From positions 1 to 7,289 of the forward strand of contig JAKLHX010000056.1 in NCBI GenBank assembly GCA_022709925.1: a stretch of 7,289 bases of DNA, given 5' to 3'. Positions 6,090 through 7,289 of this stretch are shown here, piece by piece (the stretch's first letter is position 1; the number at the start of each line of letters is the position of its first letter). Made by a program: the position numbers and the translations under genes. Source of the stretch: Candidatus Margulisiibacteriota bacterium (GTDB lineage Bacteria; Margulisbacteria; WOR-1; JAKLHX01). A model generated the notes under the pieces. That model did no database searches. It saw only the letters and a program-made list of their open reading frames with translations, and was not told the DNA's origin.

Positions 6090-7289
6090 ATATCTTAGAG
6101 TGAACTCCCCGACATTTTTAAATACCGGGGCCGCTACCGTAGCGCCCCAAATAGAGGTTTTGGGCTCGTTCATTATGACCAGCATGGCTATCCTTGGACT
6201 TTTGGCCGGGGCAAAACCTATTATAGAGGCGACAAATCCGTCCCTCATATAGCCCCCTCCGGGAACAGGTTTTTGCGCGGTCCCGGTCTTTAACGCCACG
6301 GAGAACTGTTTCAGGACCGCATTATGACCCGTGCCGTGAGGCATAGTGGCAACGCCCTTCATAAGCTCTTTGACCTTTTCGGCAGTGGCGGCACTTATGA
6401 CCCTGTTAAGCGACGAATAAGATCCTGACCTTACGATATCCTCATCCTGGCTCTCTATTTTTTTTACCAGCCGGGGCTTTACCCTCACACCGCCGTTCGC
6501 TACGGCGGCTATCGCATAGACAAGCTGCACGGGCGTGACGGCGATCGACTGTCCGAACGTATATGTAGCAATATCGCTCTTGAACCAATCCTGCGGCTCC
6601 CGGAGTATCCCTTTCTGTTCTCCGGGGAAATCAAGCCCGCTATATTCACCAAAACCAAAACCTTTTATATGCTTGTAATATTTTTCAGGACCGAGCTTCA
6701 TCCCGATATATGTAGTACCGGTATTCAGGGATTCCGCTATGATATCGCGGAGATTTTTACTGGGCTTGCCGTACATCTTTATGGGATGCGAATTTTTTAC
6801 GACGATACCGCCGATCTTTATAGAGTCCGGTACGGGGATAGGAGAATCGAGGTCGACCACGCCTTCTTCAAGTCCGGCACTGGCCGCAATGATCTTAAAT
6901 GTAGATCCCGGTTCATATATATTGGTGAAAGGAGACAGTTTCCAGCTTTCCATTGGATATTTTGAATATTCGTTGGGATTAAAATCCGGATATCCTGCGA
7001 CGGCCAAAATATCCCCTGTCTTCACATCTACGATTATGATCGACCCGTTGATAGCACGGCACTCTTTTATGTATTTCTCCAGCTCTCTTTGTGCGACATA
7101 TTGTATGGACTCGTCGATCGTAAGATATACGTTCATACCTTCGGAAGGTTTTTGCAGTTCCTTCGAATTGCCCGAAGCTATCTCCCGACCGATATTATCC
7201 CTCTCAAAAACATATTTACCGGGTTTCCCAAGAAGATAATCATCAAGAGCCTGCTCTATACCGGACAAGCCCTGGTTGTCCAGTCCGGA
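6066..7289 (-). CDS. ftsI: Class B penicillin-binding protein, FtsI/PBP3 type, C-terminal part (cut by window edge)
   Basis: This is a monofunctional DD-transpeptidase that cross-links septal peptidoglycan on the outer face of the cytoplasmic membrane. The frame is open to base 7289, giving 407 residues; the N-terminal membrane anchor lies outside. Numbering from the first visible residue, GLDNQGLSGIE (2-12) and RDNIGREI (30-37) belong to the pedestal domain. The transpeptidase has STFK with the catalytic serine (129-132), SLN (187-189) and KTGTA (334-338), plus FGQSIAVTPVQL (245-256) and GFAPA (358-362). YEPGSTFK before the active site and the ending YLNVAPDM resemble FtsI/SpoVD more than PBP2/MrdA. 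There is no PASTA tail. A TTG at 7266-7268 is in frame but is not a start, because conserved sequence continues upstream of it. It lies 16 bases before trpS rather than next to murE as in a classic division and cell-wall cluster, so the FtsI name is probable, not certain. Confidence 0.92.
   Translation of the reverse strand, partial: SGLDNQGLSGIEQALDDYLLGKPGKYVFERDNIGREIASGNSKELQKPSEGMNVYLTIDESIQYVAQRELEKYIKECRAINGSIIIVDVKTGDILAVAGYPDFNPNEYSKYPMESWKLSPFTNIYEPGSTFKIIAASAGLEEGVVDLDSPIPVPDSIKIGGIVVKNSHPIKMYGKPSKNLRDIIAESLNTGTTYIGMKLGPEKYYKHIKGFGFGEYSGLDFPGEQKGILREPQDWFKSDIATYTFGQSIAVTPVQLVYAIAAVANGGVRVKPRLVKKIESQDEDIVRSGSYSSLNRVISAATAEKVKELMKGVATMPHGTGHNAVLKQFSVALKTGTAQKPVPGGGYMRDGFVASIIGFAPAKSPRIAMLVIMNEPKTSIWGATVAAPVFKNVGEFTLRYLNVAPDM

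Overview
The window carries seven protein-coding genes packed onto 7.3 kb. Six are recognisable bacterial housekeeping genes on the minus strand and one is an unrecognised gene on the plus strand. Two genes run off the edges: carB at the left and an FtsI-type penicillin-binding protein at the right. Gaps are tiny; the longest non-coding stretch is 95 bases (718-812). I see no RNA genes, insertion sequences, CRISPR arrays or phage genes. Class B PBP, RodZ, ScpA/ScpB, TrpS and QueE point to a walled bacterium with SMC-ScpAB condensin and queuosine-type tRNA modification. Moderate GC, heavy use of ATA and AGA/AGG codons, very short gaps and the trpS-scpA-scpB order would suit an uncultured lineage such as Omnitrophota, Elusimicrobiota or Margulisbacteria. 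That placement is inference and the sequence alone does not settle it.

Layout, left to right. Bases 1-717 (minus) hold the first 239 residues of carbamoyl-phosphate synthase large subunit. A 95-base divergent promoter region (718-812) follows. Bases 813-2234 (plus) encode a 473-residue, cysteine-free, probably helical protein with a Lys/Glu linker, which I cannot assign to any family. Its stop lies 3 bases from the stop of the convergent queE. From 6049 down to 2238 (minus) runs a tight operon trpS-scpA-scpB-rodZ-queE. Its junctions are a 1-base overlap (TGATG), a 4-base overlap (ATGA), a 14-base gap with a good ribosome binding site, and another 4-base overlap (ATGA). Upstream of it, 6066-7289 (minus) is the C-terminal 407 residues of the FtsI-like transpeptidase, 16 bases before trpS.

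How the genes fit together: FtsI makes septal peptidoglycan, RodZ is the membrane partner of the MreB cytoskeleton, and ScpA/ScpB complete the SMC condensin that segregates chromosomes. The left-to-right block from ftsI to rodZ therefore reads as a growth, division and segregation neighbourhood, with TrpS (tRNA charging) and QueE (7-deazaguanine synthesis) attached. carB (pyrimidines and arginine) is a separate transcript. No new defence or mobile system is visible. The points most worth a second look are the unknown plus-strand protein, an in-phase dnaX-type slippery heptamer in its purine-only linker, and two strong extended -10 boxes only 10-11 bases from start codons that lack a ribosome binding site.
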